From: Saccharopolyspora sp. SCSIO 74807
GTDB taxonomy: Bacteria > Actinomycetota > Actinomycetes > Mycobacteriales > Pseudonocardiaceae
Assembly: GCF_037023755.1 (NCBI RefSeq)
Contig: NZ_CP146100.1
Span: forward strand, 3,230,001-3,294,000
DNA length: 64,000 nt
Direction of reading: 5' to 3'
This document shows positions 18,000-25,771 of this stretch, in pieces. The position numbers were made by a program, and so were the translations under genes. Numbering within the stretch: position 1 is the first letter of the stretch; every line of letters starts with the position of its first letter. The notes beneath the pieces were generated by a model. The model saw only the letters and a program-made list of their open reading frames with translations. It searched no databases and was not told the DNA's origin.

Positions 18000-18124
18000 C
18001 AAGTCGTTCGGATCGCCTGGAAATTGCGTCTGGGATTGCCGAAAAAGCAGGTTGCGGCACGGCGAAAGAGCCGTTTGGGGAAGAGGTGGTAATTGATTCG
18101 ACGACTCGAGTTGGGGTGCACGCC

Positions 18125-18152
18125 TTGATTGTTCCGCGTGCGCCGGTAACCT
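18125..18152 (+). promoter_or_regulatory. Candidate sigma-A-type promoter for the riboswitch transcript
   Basis: TTGATT (18125-18130) and TAACCT (18147-18152) are separated by 16 bp. Initiation about 7 bp downstream would place the transcript start right at the first strand of the riboswitch P1 stem. Confidence 0.5.
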
Positions 18153-18157
18153 TGTGG

Positions 18158-18284
18158 GCAGAAGGGGAGTAGCCCTCAATTCCGTGGTCGACACACTGGC
18201 GGCGAAGACGCGCCCGGGCACGGAGCCTCGCCGAATTCGGGCGGGCGGGCGAGACCTTCGATCCGGTACACGCCGGGTCGAAGG
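18158..18284 (+). ncRNA. yybP-ykoY (Mn2+) riboswitch with alternative hairpin
   Basis: The yybP-ykoY aptamer hallmarks appear in order: GAAGGGGAGTAGC at 18161-18173, a GTCGACACACTGG-like internal segment at 18187-18199, and CGAGACCTTCG at 18250-18260. GAAGG (18161-18165) can pair with CCTTC (18255-18259) to close P1. The same CCTTC begins a 12-bp hairpin, CCTTCGATCCGG (18255-18266) with CCGGGTCGAAGG (18273-18284), with one G-U pair. The two folds exclude each other. Mn2+ binding should stabilise P1 and open the hairpin, and the family usually switches on manganese efflux genes. The hairpin lacks a T-run, so it may act as a Rho-type or intrinsic-like terminator or as a translational element. 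Confidence 0.88.
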
Positions 18285-18323
18285 CTGCGCGCCTCCGGTC
18301 CGGCCGAGCAAGAGGGGTACGAC

Positions 18324-18902
18324 GTGTTCACGAGCCTCGCGGTGAGTTCCGCGGCGATCTTCGTCGCCGAACTCGGGGACAAGTCCCAGCTGATGGCCAT
18401 GACCTTCGCCACCAGGTTCCGCGCATGGCAGGTGCTGGTGGGCATCAGCCTGGCCACCGCGATCGTGCACCTGGCCTCGGTGGGGCTCGGCTTCGGCATG
18501 GGCGAACTGCTGCCGACCGAGTGGATCGGCCTGGTCGCCGGTGTCGCCTTCCTCGGCTTCGCGGCGTGGACGGTGCGCGGCGACCACCTCACCGAGCAGG
18601 ACAAGAGCCGCGCGTCGCGCACCGCCCGATCCGCGGTCGTCGCGGTCACCGTGGCGTTCCTGCTGGCCGAGCTCGGCGACAAGACGATGCTCGCCACGGT
18701 CACCCTCGCCTCGCAGCACGACTGGCTCGGCACCTGGATCGGCTCGACGGTCGGCATGGTGCTGGCCGACGCGCTGGCCATCGGCGTCGGCCTGCTGCTG
18801 GGCAGGCACCTGCCGGACCGCGTCATCCGCTACGGCGCGGCGGCGCTGTTCGTGCTGTTCGGCGGCTGGCTCATCGTCGAATCCGCGCTCGCGCTGGCGT
18901 GA
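18324..18902 (+). CDS. TMEM165/GDT1-family cation transporter, probably Mn2+ efflux
   Basis: 192 residues from GTG 18324, with GAGGGG upstream. Six membrane helices are arranged as two homologous halves, each with the family motif E-x-G-D-K-S/T: AELGDKS (E16) and AELGDKT (E116). GDT1 proteins move Mn2+ or Ca2+ in exchange for protons, and bacterial members linked to yybP-ykoY riboswitches export manganese. The riboswitch immediately upstream is strong context for the same role here. The gene appears monocistronic. Confidence 0.92.
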   Translation: MFTSLAVSSAAIFVAELGDKSQLMAMTFATRFRAWQVLVGISLATAIVHLASVGLGFGMGELLPTEWIGLVAGVAFLGFAAWTVRGDHLTEQDKSRASRTARSAVVAVTVAFLLAELGDKTMLATVTLASQHDWLGTWIGSTVGMVLADALAIGVGLLLGRHLPDRVIRYGAAALFVLFGGWLIVESALALA

Positions 18903-19040
18903 CCGTCCGGCTGCGCGGCCGGTGAGTTCGCCTGCGACGGCCGCCGCCGGGAACTGCGCAGCGCGGCGGGTGAGCCAGGCAACCCGTTACGGGTGCGCGA
19001 CGTGTTCGTTGGTCGGGCAGTAGCGGTGCTAGGAGGCTGC

Positions 19041-20087
19041 GTGACCTGGATGATCTACGGCGCTACCGGCTACACGGGCCAGCTCGTGGCGCAGCGCGCG
19101 ATCGAGCGCGGGCAGCGGCCGCTGCTGGCCGGGCGGGACGCCGAGAAGGTCGCCAAGGTGGCCACCCCGCTGGGGCTGCCGCACCGGGTGTTCGACTTGC
19201 GCGACGGCGCGGGCGTGGCCGAGGCGCTCGGCGACGTCGACGTGGTCGCGCACTGCGCGGGACCGTTCTCGGCGACCTCGGCGCCGATGGTCGACGGGTG
19301 CCTGCGCACCGGGACGCACTACCTGGACGTCACCGGTGAGGTCGATGTCTTCGAGTCGGTGTTCGCGCGTCACGACGAGGCGCGGCGGGCGGGCGTGGTG
19401 CTGCTGCCGGGCTCCGGTTTCGACGTGGTGCCGACCGATTGCCTGGCCGCGCTGGTCGCCGCCGAGCTGCCCGCAGCGACCGAGCTGGACCTGGCGTTCC
19501 AGGCCAGCGGCGGGATCAGCGGCGGCACCATGAAGAGCGCGCTGGAAGGCGCGGCGATGGGCGGCCGGGCGCGGGTGGGCGGTTCGCTGCGGACCGTGCC
19601 GATGGGCTGGCGGCGCCGCGAAGTCCCGTTCCCGTCCGGGCACCGCACGGTGACCTCGCTGCCGTGGGGCGACGTGAGCACCGCTTTCCGCAGCACGGGG
19701 ATCGGCGACATCACCACGTTCGCGCGCCTGCCGGGGCTGGACCGGGTCGGGCCGCGCGCCTCGGCGTTCGGGCGGGTCGTGCTGGGCAAGCCGGTGGCGC
19801 AACGCATCGGCAAGGCCGTGATCGGTTCGCTGGTGCGCGGACCGGGCACTGCGCAACGCAGCAAGAGCTGGGTGGAGGTCTACGCGGAGGCCCGCGACGG
19901 GCAGGGGCGCAGCGCGTCCGCCGCGTTGATCGGGCCGGACACCTACGACTTCACCGCGGACTCGGTGCTGCGCACGGTCGACGGGTTGCTCGCGGGCGGC
20001 GTCGAGGCCGGTGCGCACACCCCGTCGACCGCGTTCGGTGCCGAGTTCGTCCGCCGGCTGCACGGAATCCGGGTCATCGGACCCTGA
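19041..20087 (+). CDS. Saccharopine dehydrogenase-like / trans-acting enoyl reductase-family protein
   Basis: 348 residues from GTG 19041, preceded by AGGAGG (19031-19036). A Rossmann fold opens the protein (IYGATGYTGQLVAQRAIERG), followed by LAGRDAEKV and VVAHCAGPF, the NADP-binding pattern of the saccharopine dehydrogenase N-terminal domain. The HYLDVTGE and GSGFDVVPTDCLAA motifs match the family that includes mycobacterial trans-acting enoyl reductases. No polyketide synthase is nearby, so the substrate is unknown. It is convergent with a VOC gene 3 bp away. Confidence 0.82.
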   Translation: MTWMIYGATGYTGQLVAQRAIERGQRPLLAGRDAEKVAKVATPLGLPHRVFDLRDGAGVAEALGDVDVVAHCAGPFSATSAPMVDGCLRTGTHYLDVTGEVDVFESVFARHDEARRAGVVLLPGSGFDVVPTDCLAALVAAELPAATELDLAFQASGGISGGTMKSALEGAAMGGRARVGGSLRTVPMGWRRREVPFPSGHRTVTSLPWGDVSTAFRSTGIGDITTFARLPGLDRVGPRASAFGRVVLGKPVAQRIGKAVIGSLVRGPGTAQRSKSWVEVYAEARDGQGRSASAALIGPDTYDFTADSVLRTVDGLLAGGVEAGAHTPSTAFGAEFVRRLHGIRVIGP

Positions 20088-20090
20088 TCT

Positions 20091-20642
20091 TCAGAGTTCC
20101 GGCAGCACCCGCAGCATTCCGGTGGTGGGACCGCCGAGCTTGAACTCCAGGTACGGGCCCGTCCGCGCCGTCGAGTGCAGTGCGATCAGGGCGGGGTCGC
20201 GCCGGACGACCTGCAATCCGGCGGAGACCCACCGCGCGGAGTCGGCCGAAGGGTCGGACGAACCCACCACCACCGAAGCCACCGGCCCGGTGTCCACATC
20301 GGACTGCCTGGGTTCGAGCAGGCGGAGTTCGTTGCCCGCCGGGTCGGTCATCTCCTGGTACGGGACGTCTTCGCCCTCATCGGTGAACCGCGCTCCGGCG
20401 TTGAACAACCGCAGCAGCGTGTCGCGCTGGTGCTCGTAGGATTCGCTGCGCAGCTCCAGGTGCACGGCGTTCTTGCCCGCCTTGTCCGCCTCCGAGGCCG
20501 CGAACCGCAGCTCGACGCCGGGGCCGGTGGGCCGCACGACGTCGTCCGGGCCGACCGTCCACCGCAGCACGTGCGCCCACCAGTGCGCCAGCCGCTGCGG
20601 CTTGGGCGCGGCGAACTCGACGGTGAACCCGGTGCCGGTCAT
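20091..20642 (-). CDS. VOC-family (glyoxalase-like) protein
   Basis: 183 residues made of two glyoxalase/dihydroxybiphenyl dioxygenase-like halves. The first begins FTVEFAAPKPQRLAHWWAHVL and contains VHLELRS and a DPAGNELRLLEP ending. The second begins VASVVVGSSDPSADSARWVSAGL. This two-module form matches the glyoxalase-like PF18029 group of actinobacteria. Such proteins can be enzymes or drug- or metal-binding proteins, and nothing here decides which. Confidence 0.82.
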   Translation of the reverse strand: MTGTGFTVEFAAPKPQRLAHWWAHVLRWTVGPDDVVRPTGPGVELRFAASEADKAGKNAVHLELRSESYEHQRDTLLRLFNAGARFTDEGEDVPYQEMTDPAGNELRLLEPRQSDVDTGPVASVVVGSSDPSADSARWVSAGLQVVRRDPALIALHSTARTGPYLEFKLGGPTTGMLRVLPEL

Positions 20643-20696
20643 GAGCCCGGAGGTTAAGCCCTGCTGTTGAACTTGTCTTGCGGGAGAGGCCGGTCG

Positions 20697-21845
20697 TCAG
20701 GCCGCGGAGGCCACCTGCCGCGGCCCGGTCACGGCAGCACCGAGGGCGCTCCGCAGCGCGCGAGCGGCCAGCTGGCGGCGCACCGAACGCGGCGAGAGCT
20801 CCGCGAGCAGCCAGCCCACCGCAGCGGGCAGCACCCGCGGCAACCGTTCCGCAGCGCAATGCCCGGCATCGGCGACCAGCCACACCACCGCCTCCGGCCG
20901 GTCGCCCAGCGCCGTGGTGTCCCGCAACGGGATGTAGGGGTCGTTGCTGCCGTTGATCGCCAGCAGCGGGCAGCGCCCGATCGAACTCAGCAGGCCCTGC
21001 CTGCGCAGCGAGAACTCCTGCGAGAACCGGTTCGACTCGGCGCGGTGCGGCAACTGGTCCAGCCCGAGCGCGTTGCCGATGATCCCGGCCATCCCGCCGG
21101 GCAACCCGAGCACGTCCACCGCCGAACCGTTCGCGCCCACCGGCCCGCCGACCTCGATCGCCGCGTCCACCCGCCCGGTCAGTGCGAGCTTCGCGGCCCA
21201 GTGCCCGCCGAAGCTCAACCCGAGCATCGCCGTTCGCACGCAACCGGTGCGTTCCGCGAGCCGCCGAGCAGCCCCGGCCAGCACCAGATCCGAGTCCGCG
21301 GCCAGCGTTACCCGCGACTCACCGGTCCCCGGCATGTCGACCGCGGCCACGGTCAACCCGGTGCACAGCGAGATCGCCAGCGCGATGCGATGCAGCTCGA
21401 TCTTCCAGGTGTCCACCCCGCCGCACAGCAGCAGCAACTGGTCGCTGACCGCGCGGGGGCGCCGGTACACGTGCGCGACCACGCTGGTGGGCTCGCCACG
21501 GTACGGCACCTCCACCGCGTAGCGGCGGAACGTCACCGGGAGGCACGCCGAGGCGTGCCGGAAGCACTCCAACTGCCGCTGGTAGGCGTCGTGCCGATCC
21601 GAGGTGGCCAGGCAGGGGAAACGAGCCGCGCCCCAGCACGCCGCGGCGCGCGCCCACTCCTTCGCGGACTCGGCGTGCCTGGCCTCGGAGGCCCACACCG
21701 GGACCCAGCCGCTGCGTCCGCGGCCCCACACGTCGTCGATCCGCTCGCTCGCGCGTGCGACCACGTGCGCGGGGACTCCCCAAGCGCGGAACTGGCGGGC
21801 TCGTTCGGCGAACAGCTCCGTCGCCTGCACGGGAAAGGTGAACAT
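20697..21845 (-). CDS. Alpha/beta hydrolase (FrsA/YcjY-like esterase)
   Basis: 382 residues from ATG 21845, preceded on the minus strand by GGGAGGCGAGG. Upstream in-frame codons look non-coding. The N-terminal cap is about 130 residues. The hydrolase core follows, with VAAVDMPGTGES and the nucleophile elbow GLSFGGHWA (Ser in G-L-S-F-G). An aspartate/asparagine region is at NGSNDPYIPL, and a histidine at DAGHCA near the end. The arrangement matches DUF1100/FrsA-type esterases, which act on small acyl esters. Its neighbours do not suggest a pathway. Confidence 0.83.
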   Translation of the reverse strand: MFTFPVQATELFAERARQFRAWGVPAHVVARASERIDDVWGRGRSGWVPVWASEARHAESAKEWARAAACWGAARFPCLATSDRHDAYQRQLECFRHASACLPVTFRRYAVEVPYRGEPTSVVAHVYRRPRAVSDQLLLLCGGVDTWKIELHRIALAISLCTGLTVAAVDMPGTGESRVTLAADSDLVLAGAARRLAERTGCVRTAMLGLSFGGHWAAKLALTGRVDAAIEVGGPVGANGSAVDVLGLPGGMAGIIGNALGLDQLPHRAESNRFSQEFSLRRQGLLSSIGRCPLLAINGSNDPYIPLRDTTALGDRPEAVVWLVADAGHCAAERLPRVLPAAVGWLLAELSPRSVRRQLAARALRSALGAAVTGPRQVASAA

Positions 21846-22020
21846 GCCGCCTCGCCTCCCTGGTTCGGCCGCGGATACGGCGTGCGCAGGGAAAAACCGC
21901 CCGCGGTGAGCCCGATGGTGACGCACCGCGCCGCACCGGCCAAGGATCAGCCGCGCACGCAACCCCAATGTACGTGCGCATTCGTGCGTTGATCTCGCAC
22001 GGTGCCTCCGTGCGGGTGGC

Positions 22021-23538
22021 TCAGCCCTCGGCCGGGTAGTGCCAGTTCGCCCCGCTGCCGCGGTACTGCTCGACCGGGATCGGGTGCACCTCCGGCAGCA
22101 GGTGGTCCAGGCACAGCACGCCGCAGAGGTGGTCCACCTCGTGCGCGACCAGCCGCGCGATGCCGCGCTCGAAGATGGTGATCCGCCGCTCGCCGCTGAT
22201 GTCCTGGTGCTCCACGTGCACCACCAGCGGCCGCGGGACCAGGCAGCGCACGTCGAAGAAGCTCAGGCAGCCCTCGTACTGCTCGTCGCCCTGCTCGCTC
22301 GACTCGATGATCCGCGGGTTCAGCAGCGTGATCAGGTCGTCGCTGCCGGGCGGGCGCACGATCGCGGCGGCCCGCTCGATGCCGATCTGCGGCGCGGCGA
22401 TCCCCATTCCTTTGCCGAAGGTGTGCGCCTTGGCGATCCGCTGCGTCGCCGCGTGCAGCTCGTTGATCACCCGGCGGGCGTCCTCGGCCTCCGCGGGCAG
22501 CGTGAACGGCCGGGAGGGCCTGCGCAGCATCGGATCGCCTTCCTGCACGATGCCCAGCGCGGTCATCGTCTCGCTCGGTTTCGGTGGCCCGGAGCGCGCC
22601 GCGCGCACGTGATTGCGGAAATGCCATTCCAGCCGGTAGCGGGCGTGCATTGGCGGATCTTCGGTGGACCACGAGTAGATCGTGCGGTCGTCGTCGTACC
22701 GGGTCTCGACCGCGGTCTGGAACGGCATGGACTCCGCGGTCATCGAGGTGTGCAGCCCCCACACCGCCGGGTCCAGATCGGTCGGGAAGTCCAAGGTCAC
22801 CGATAATCGCCGGGTCGGCAGTCGCACCGCGCGCCGGAACCAGTGGCCCCACTTGTCGTCGCTGACCGTGTAGGTGTACTCGATCCACGCGCTTTCGCCG
22901 GGATACAGCGGAAATCGGCCGGAGTCGTTGGCGAACAGCAGCCACACCTCCTTGAAGGCGTCCCGGTCGTGCTGCACGCTCCAGCGCATCGGTTCCTGGC
23001 GCTGGTCCCCGTACCACGCCTGAAGATCGACTTCTTCCCAGGTCAGCGGGTTGTCCCGGTAGAGCTGGTTGGAGCGCTCCGGATCGCCGGGAAAGCGGTC
23101 CACCGAGATCCGGATCAGGTAGCGGGTGATCGGCTGCTGACCGTTGTTGACCAGAAGTCGCCGCATGGTGGCGCGGTAGGAACCGTTGTCGTAGAACAGT
23201 TCGGCGTGATCGTGCTCGACCACCAGACCGCCGGCGGGTTCCACCGGTGCCGGGGGAGCGGGTGGCGGCTTGCGCGGCGCCGGAACCGCGTTCTGCTCCC
23301 GCCAGGCCCGGCGCAGCGAGCCACCGGCGTTCAGGGCGCCGTCGGCGGCCTGGGCGAACTCCCGGGAAGCGTGCTCGCCGCCGCTCTCCACCTTCGACAC
23401 GTACGACCGGCTGTAGCCCATCTCCCGCGCCAGCGCCGAGCGCGAGAGTCCCCGCACATCCCGCCACCTGCGGAATTCGGCCACGAACACGTCCTGCTGC
23501 TGCGCCGCGTCGAAGTCCGCTTTCGGTTGGCCGGTCAT
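22021..23538 (-). CDS. HTH-peptide deformylase fusion protein
   Basis: 505 residues from ATG 23538. Residues about 18-75 form a helix-turn-helix of the HTH_31/XRE type (RGLSRSALAREMGYSRSYVSKVE). A proline-rich linker leads to a middle region of about 220 residues rich in beta-type sequence (LRIS, WFRRAVRLPTRRLSVTLDFP), of unknown function but resembling regions found in related actinobacterial regulators. The C-terminus is a complete peptide deformylase: GMGIAAPQIG (about 377), EGCLS (about 422) and HEVDH (about 467) carry the Gln, Cys and two His that bind metal, plus the catalytic Glu. Full active-site conservation suggests enzymatic activity on formyl-methionyl peptides, joined to DNA binding. 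Confidence 0.85.
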   Translation of the reverse strand: MTGQPKADFDAAQQQDVFVAEFRRWRDVRGLSRSALAREMGYSRSYVSKVESGGEHASREFAQAADGALNAGGSLRRAWREQNAVPAPRKPPPAPPAPVEPAGGLVVEHDHAELFYDNGSYRATMRRLLVNNGQQPITRYLIRISVDRFPGDPERSNQLYRDNPLTWEEVDLQAWYGDQRQEPMRWSVQHDRDAFKEVWLLFANDSGRFPLYPGESAWIEYTYTVSDDKWGHWFRRAVRLPTRRLSVTLDFPTDLDPAVWGLHTSMTAESMPFQTAVETRYDDDRTIYSWSTEDPPMHARYRLEWHFRNHVRAARSGPPKPSETMTALGIVQEGDPMLRRPSRPFTLPAEAEDARRVINELHAATQRIAKAHTFGKGMGIAAPQIGIERAAAIVRPPGSDDLITLLNPRIIESSEQGDEQYEGCLSFFDVRCLVPRPLVVHVEHQDISGERRITIFERGIARLVAHEVDHLCGVLCLDHLLPEVHPIPVEQYRGSGANWHYPAEG

Positions 23539-23588
23539 GAGGACCCCATCGCCGTCGCGTCCGGGCGTGCGTGTGCGTGAACGCACCG

Positions 23589-23602
23589 TGAGCAGTTGCT
23601 CA
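23589..23602. promoter_or_regulatory. Candidate operator, TGAGCA-2-TGCTCA inverted repeat
   Basis: A perfect 6-bp inverted repeat with a 2-bp spacer lies 50 bp before the start of the HTH-deformylase gene, in the 243-bp region shared with the divergent aminotransferase. Spacing and position suit a dimeric XRE-type repressor. The link to this protein is inferred. Confidence 0.4.
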
Positions 23603-23781
23603 GACTACGCGCACACCAGGGGTCCGAGGTTCGATCGAACTCGGGTTCCAGAACGTCGGCGGCAATTTCACGCAGATGGCGGGTAGCTGATCGGACCATG
23701 TCAACCGAAGTCTTTGTTTGCACAACGAGTGCGTGTTCATCGGACGCGTCCCGGTGGCGCCGCGCGGAAGGGGCTGATCAC

Positions 23782-25038
23782 GTGAGCAGCCCGCTGGCCA
23801 TCCACGGTGGGCCTCCGGTGCTGCGGACCATGGCGCCGCAGGTGCCGTGGCCGCCGATCGACATCAACACCGCCGTCGCGGTCACCGCCCAGCTCTACAA
23901 CGCGGTGTCGCTGCCTGGCCGCACCGGTGTGGTCGCCGAGCTGGAGATCAGACTCGCGGAGTTCTTCGGCGTGCGCCACGCGGTCGTCACCTCGTCCGGC
24001 ACCGCGGCGCTGCACTCCGCCTACGCGGCGCTCGGCCTCGCCGACGGTGACGAGGTGATCGTGCCCGCCTACACCTCGCACGCCACCGCCACGCCACTGC
24101 TGCACCTGCGGGCGAAACCGGTGCTGGTCGACTGCGACGAGCTCGGCAACCTCGACCCGGAACGGGTGCGAGCGGCGATCACTCCGTTCACCAAGGCCAT
24201 CGTCGCCACGCACATGTGGGGCGTGCCCGCGCGCATCGAAGCGCTCGCCGACCTCGCCCGGCAGCACGGCATCGCGCTCGTGGAGGACGGTTCGCACGCG
24301 CACGGTGCGGCGATCGGCGGCCAGCGGATCGGCACGTTCGGCAGCATCGCCGCGTTCAGCACGGGCGGGTCGAAACCGCTTTCCGGTGGGGAGGGCGGTT
24401 TCGTGCTCACCGATGATGATGATTTGTACTACCGGGTGCTGTTGCACGGCCAGGACGGCAGCCGCTGCCGCAGCGAGATCCCGATCGACCACCCGCTGCG
24501 CAGGTACGCCCTCACCGGCACCGGCCTCGCGCACCGGATGCATCCGCTGGCCGCGGCGCTGACGCTCGGCCAGCTCGGCGAACTGGACCGGCGGCTCGGC
24601 GGCCGCAGGCAGATCGCCGCCCGCGTGATCACCGAGCTGCGCGAACTGCCCGGGATCTCGGTGCCCGAGGTGCCCGGCCGCTACGCGCCGTCCTGGTACG
24701 CCGTGCCGCTGCTGCACCGGCCGGAGGAACTGGGCGGATTGCCGGTGGACGCGCTGGTCGCCGCGTTGCGCGCGGAAGGCTGCTTGGAAGTGGACCATCC
24801 GCGGGCACCGCGGCCGCTGAACGAGCACCCGCTGTTCGACGCGCCGAACCGGTTGTTCCCGAACCTCCCGGAGGGCTGGCCGCGCTACCGGCCGGGGCAG
24901 TATCCGCGGGCGGAGCGCAGGCATCGCAACACGCTCACGCTGAAGGTGCCGCACAACGACCCGGAACTGGCCGACGGCTACATCCGCGCGTTCCGCAAGG
25001 TGATCACCCACCACCGCACGCTGATCGGCCCGGACTAG
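23782..25038 (+). CDS. DegT/DnrJ/EryC1/StrS-family aminotransferase
   Basis: 418 residues from GTG 23782, preceded by GGAAGGGG. An in-frame ATG at 23698 would add a leader without family similarity. Family landmarks are SSGTAALHSAYAALG (phosphate binding), DEVIVPAYTSHATATP, LVEDGSHAHGA (aspartate for the pyridine nitrogen) and the PLP lysine in GGSKPLSGGEGGFVLT. These PLP enzymes usually aminate nucleotide-linked keto-sugars or cyclitols. No sugar-nucleotide genes are adjacent, so the product is unclear. It is divergent from the HTH-deformylase gene. Confidence 0.88.
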   Translation: MSSPLAIHGGPPVLRTMAPQVPWPPIDINTAVAVTAQLYNAVSLPGRTGVVAELEIRLAEFFGVRHAVVTSSGTAALHSAYAALGLADGDEVIVPAYTSHATATPLLHLRAKPVLVDCDELGNLDPERVRAAITPFTKAIVATHMWGVPARIEALADLARQHGIALVEDGSHAHGAAIGGQRIGTFGSIAAFSTGGSKPLSGGEGGFVLTDDDDLYYRVLLHGQDGSRCRSEIPIDHPLRRYALTGTGLAHRMHPLAAALTLGQLGELDRRLGGRRQIAARVITELRELPGISVPEVPGRYAPSWYAVPLLHRPEELGGLPVDALVAALRAEGCLEVDHPRAPRPLNEHPLFDAPNRLFPNLPEGWPRYRPGQYPRAERRHRNTLTLKVPHNDPELADGYIRAFRKVITHHRTLIGPD

Positions 25039-25054
25039 CCTCGATCGCCCAGCC

Positions 25055-25071
25055 GCCCGCCACGAGCGGGC
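25055..25071. terminator. Possible bidirectional terminator hairpin
   Basis: GCCCGC and GCGGGC, separated by CACGA, lie between the convergent aminotransferase and response-regulator genes. The stem is short (6 bp) and no T-run follows, so it is weak evidence. Confidence 0.3.
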
Positions 25072-25168
25072 ACCCGCTGCTGTTGAGATGCCTGCTGCTC
25101 GGATCCACTGAGGACAGTCGCGCGCTCTGCCGGTTCGCTTCGTCGACGGCCCAGCGGCGCGCGGGAGG

Positions 25169-25771
25169 CTAGAGCCAGTCGTGTTCGCGGGCGTAGCGGG
25201 CGGCTTCGTGGCGGGTGCGGGTCTGGGTTTTCTGCATCGCGTTCGAGAGGTAGTTGCGGACCGTTCCCTCCGCGAGGTGCAGCCGAGCGGCGGTGTCGGC
25301 GGCGGAGAACCCGTCGCGGGTGGCGCGCAGGACGTCGAGCTCGCGGTCGGTGAGCGGGCAGTCGTCGACGACGGCGAGCGCGGAGACCTCCGAGTCGATC
25401 CAGCGCTTGCCCGCGTGCAGCGTCTTGATCACCGAGGTGATGTGCGCGGGTTCGGCCGACTTGCTGACGAAGCCCTGCACGCCGAGCTTCAGCGCCTTGC
25501 GCAGCACGCCGGGCCGGGCGTGGCGGGTGAGCATGAGGACCACCTGCTGCGGCCGCGCCCTGCGGATCTCGGCGACGGCGCCGAGCCCGTCCACCCGCGG
25601 CATCTCCAGATCGATCACCAGCACGTCCGGCTCGTGCCGCAGCGCGGCGGCCACCGCGGATTCGCCGTCCTCGGCCTCCGCGAGCACGGTGATCTCGCCC
25701 TCCAGCGGTAGCAGGGCCGCCAATGCTTTGCGCAGCAAGGCTTCGTCGTCGGCTAGCACCACCGTGGTCAT
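25169..25771 (-). CDS. NarL/LuxR-type response regulator (DesR-like)
   Basis: 200 residues. The receiver domain has the acidic pair D8-D9, phospho-acceptor D54 in VLVIDLEMP, and the conserved lysine in FVSKSAEP. The output domain is a LuxR/GerE helix-turn-helix near the C-terminus (LTDRELDVLRATRDGFSAAD, then LHLAEGTVRNYLSNAM). Its start overlaps the stop of the sensor kinase gene (4 bp, ATGA). The two form a two-component system of the DesK/DesR architecture. Likely DNA targets lie in the divergent region at 26971-27022. Confidence 0.93.
   Translation of the reverse strand: MTTVVLADDEALLRKALAALLPLEGEITVLAEAEDGESAVAAALRHEPDVLVIDLEMPRVDGLGAVAEIRRARPQQVVLMLTRHARPGVLRKALKLGVQGFVSKSAEPAHITSVIKTLHAGKRWIDSEVSALAVVDDCPLTDRELDVLRATRDGFSAADTAARLHLAEGTVRNYLSNAMQKTQTRTRHEAARYAREHDWL

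Noticed and set aside
18154-18345. Plus-strand frame spanning the riboswitch
   Set aside because: It covers a conserved RNA structure, lacks a ribosome-binding site and crosses the true transporter start.
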